DNA from: Candidatus Limosilactobacillus merdavium
GTDB lineage: Bacteria > Bacillota > Bacilli > Lactobacillales > Lactobacillaceae
DNA length: 57,546 bases
Direction of reading: 5' to 3'
Assembly: GCA_018883805.1 (NCBI GenBank)
Contig: JAHLFK010000023.1
Coordinates: forward strand, 1-57,546
A model generated the notes under the pieces. The model saw only the letters and a list, made by a program, of their open reading frames with translations. It did not search any database and had not been told where the DNA came from. The position numbers and the translations under genes were made by a program. Below, piece after piece: positions 56,700 through 57,546 of the stretch. Position 1 is the stretch's first letter; every line of letters starts with the position of its first letter.

Positions 56700-57118
56700 G
56701 CGAAAGACTTTTCAATTATAACCAAATCATCAAATTTGTTAAAACTATTAACCTATATTGATTGATAATGACACCTTTTATGAAAATGTAAGAGGTGTTT
56801 TTAGTTAAAGATACCTTATTTTTACTATAAATTTACTTATTACTTTGTGAAAATGTAAAGATAATTCCTTTATTAACTTATTTCTTGATTAGCAAATAAA
56901 CATGGAAAATACGCAATGGTTTAATATGATGAAAGTTGAGCATTTATTAGAAATTTAAGATTCATTACAAAAATATAGTAATATTTGTTAGCTTATCGAA
57001 TGGTCAGTTAAAGGGAATAATTATTGCCTTTTATGAACAAATATTTAAATCTAGTTCAATATTCATTTCTATAGTAACCTATTCAATCGCAAAAGAAATT
57101 ACTTGGGGAGTAATACTG
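56700..57118. other. Gene-free stretch before the last surface-protein gene
   Basis: This AT-rich stretch has a terminator at 56771-56803. The rest is presumed promoter and leader of the downstream gene. No RNA gene or clear promoter pair was recognised. Confidence 0.5.
56771..56803 (+). terminator. Intrinsic terminator of the esterase gene
   Basis: ACACCTTTTA and TAAGAGGTGT pair around a short loop, followed by a T run. Confidence 0.8.
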
Positions 57119-57546
57119 TTGAATAAGTTATCTACAAAGAATCATTACAAGCTGTATAAGGCTGGTAAACAGTGGGTTACAGCTTTAGTTATTGCTACTA
57201 CTCTTGGAGTAACTGCGGTAACTACAACTGCACATGCTGAAGATAATCCAGCTACCACAAACGAACAATCTGAATTGGTTAAGAGTGTAACTACTAAAAC
57301 GGACGATGGATCAAAGCCAGATAGTTTGGCTGATCAAACAGAAAATTCCAAACAAGAAAAAGCTGTCGATCAATCATCGATGACAAAAAAGTCAGGACAA
57401 GATATTAAGAATGAGCAACAGCCTGCAAAGGTAACAACTACATTCGATAATGATCAGCAGCTTCATAAATTATTTACCAGTGATACTGATATTAATACTG
57501 TTAAGCAATTACTTGGGCCAGCAACTATTTTCCATATTTTTTCTGA
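57119..57546 (+). CDS. KxYKxGKxW-signal surface/secreted protein, N-terminal part (3' end outside window)
   Basis: The first 142 residues are visible. A TTG start at 57119 lies eight bases after GGGGAG. The N-terminus has the KxYKxGKxW motif (HYKLYKAGKQWVTA, residues 9-22) and a hydrophobic core, with cleavage near TTTAHAED. Such signals mark large, often Ser-rich adhesins or glucansucrases in lactobacilli and streptococci, and some use accessory Sec export with glycosylation. The mature part is Thr/Lys/Gln-rich, then starts a folded domain near residue 105 (FDNDQQLHKLF, LGPATIFHIFS). This may be an adhesive domain, but the class cannot be set from the fragment. Confidence 0.8.
   Translation, partial: MNKLSTKNHYKLYKAGKQWVTALVIATTLGVTAVTTTAHAEDNPATTNEQSELVKSVTTKTDDGSKPDSLADQTENSKQEKAVDQSSMTKKSGQDIKNEQQPAKVTTTFDNDQQLHKLFTSDTDINTVKQLLGPATIFHIFS

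Overview
The window looks like a chromosomal segment of a heterofermentative lactobacillus, most likely genus Limosilactobacillus (L. reuteri group). I infer this from the AT-leaning sequence with many CGG arginine codons, AGGAGG-type ribosome binding sites, very large YSIRK/LPQTG mucus-adhesin genes, T-boxes, a PyrR attenuator, cre-like sites, and the gene order rsmG-noc-parA-parB-DUF951-ychF, which normally lies near the replication origin in Firmicutes. The species call is an inference; no database was searched.

Layout. (1) 1-11452 is an accessory region between two inverted copies of an IS1182-family element, one cut by the window start and one at 8114-11452. Between them lie a small membrane protein, a two-gene protein-glycosylation pair (gtfA/gtfB), rlmD, and a three-gene redox cassette: an FMN reductase, a second FMN reductase fused to a PAS domain with four C-terminal flavinylation motifs, and the flavin transferase ApbE. 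The right-hand IS1182 copy carries an ISL3-family element inserted exactly in its terminal hairpin. (2) 11453-19369 holds a 2.3-kDa-residue-scale (about 2311 aa) YSIRK/LPQTG adhesin whose start codon appears to have mutated from ATG to ATA, followed by a decayed MUB-domain fragment. (3) 19430-27036 holds metabolism and transport: a T-box with serS, a GlnPQ-type ABC transporter, a T-box-controlled amino acid permease and a PTS EIIC-like membrane protein. (4) 27309-33815 holds a second giant MUB adhesin and a disordered acidic protein. (5) 33884-44519 is core genome: an aldo/keto reductase, a probable small structured RNA, the chromosome-segregation cluster, deoC-deoB and a CBS-less guaB. (6) 44666-56699 holds an LCP cell-wall enzyme, a two-component system, azlCD, PyrR-controlled pyrE, an AI-2E family transporter, cfa, purE-purK-purB and an alpha/beta hydrolase. 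(7) The window ends inside a KxYKxGKxW-type secreted protein gene.

How the parts fit together. GtfA/GtfB are plausible O-glycosyltransferases for the Ser/Thr-rich regions of the surface proteins encoded here. ApbE would load FMN covalently on its overlapping neighbour, giving a cytosolic reductase with a tail that can carry up to four flavins. This cassette is the best candidate here for a poorly described system. The other leading observations are the ATA start codon behind a poly-A promoter spacer, and a promoter-to-terminator small RNA candidate upstream of rsmG.
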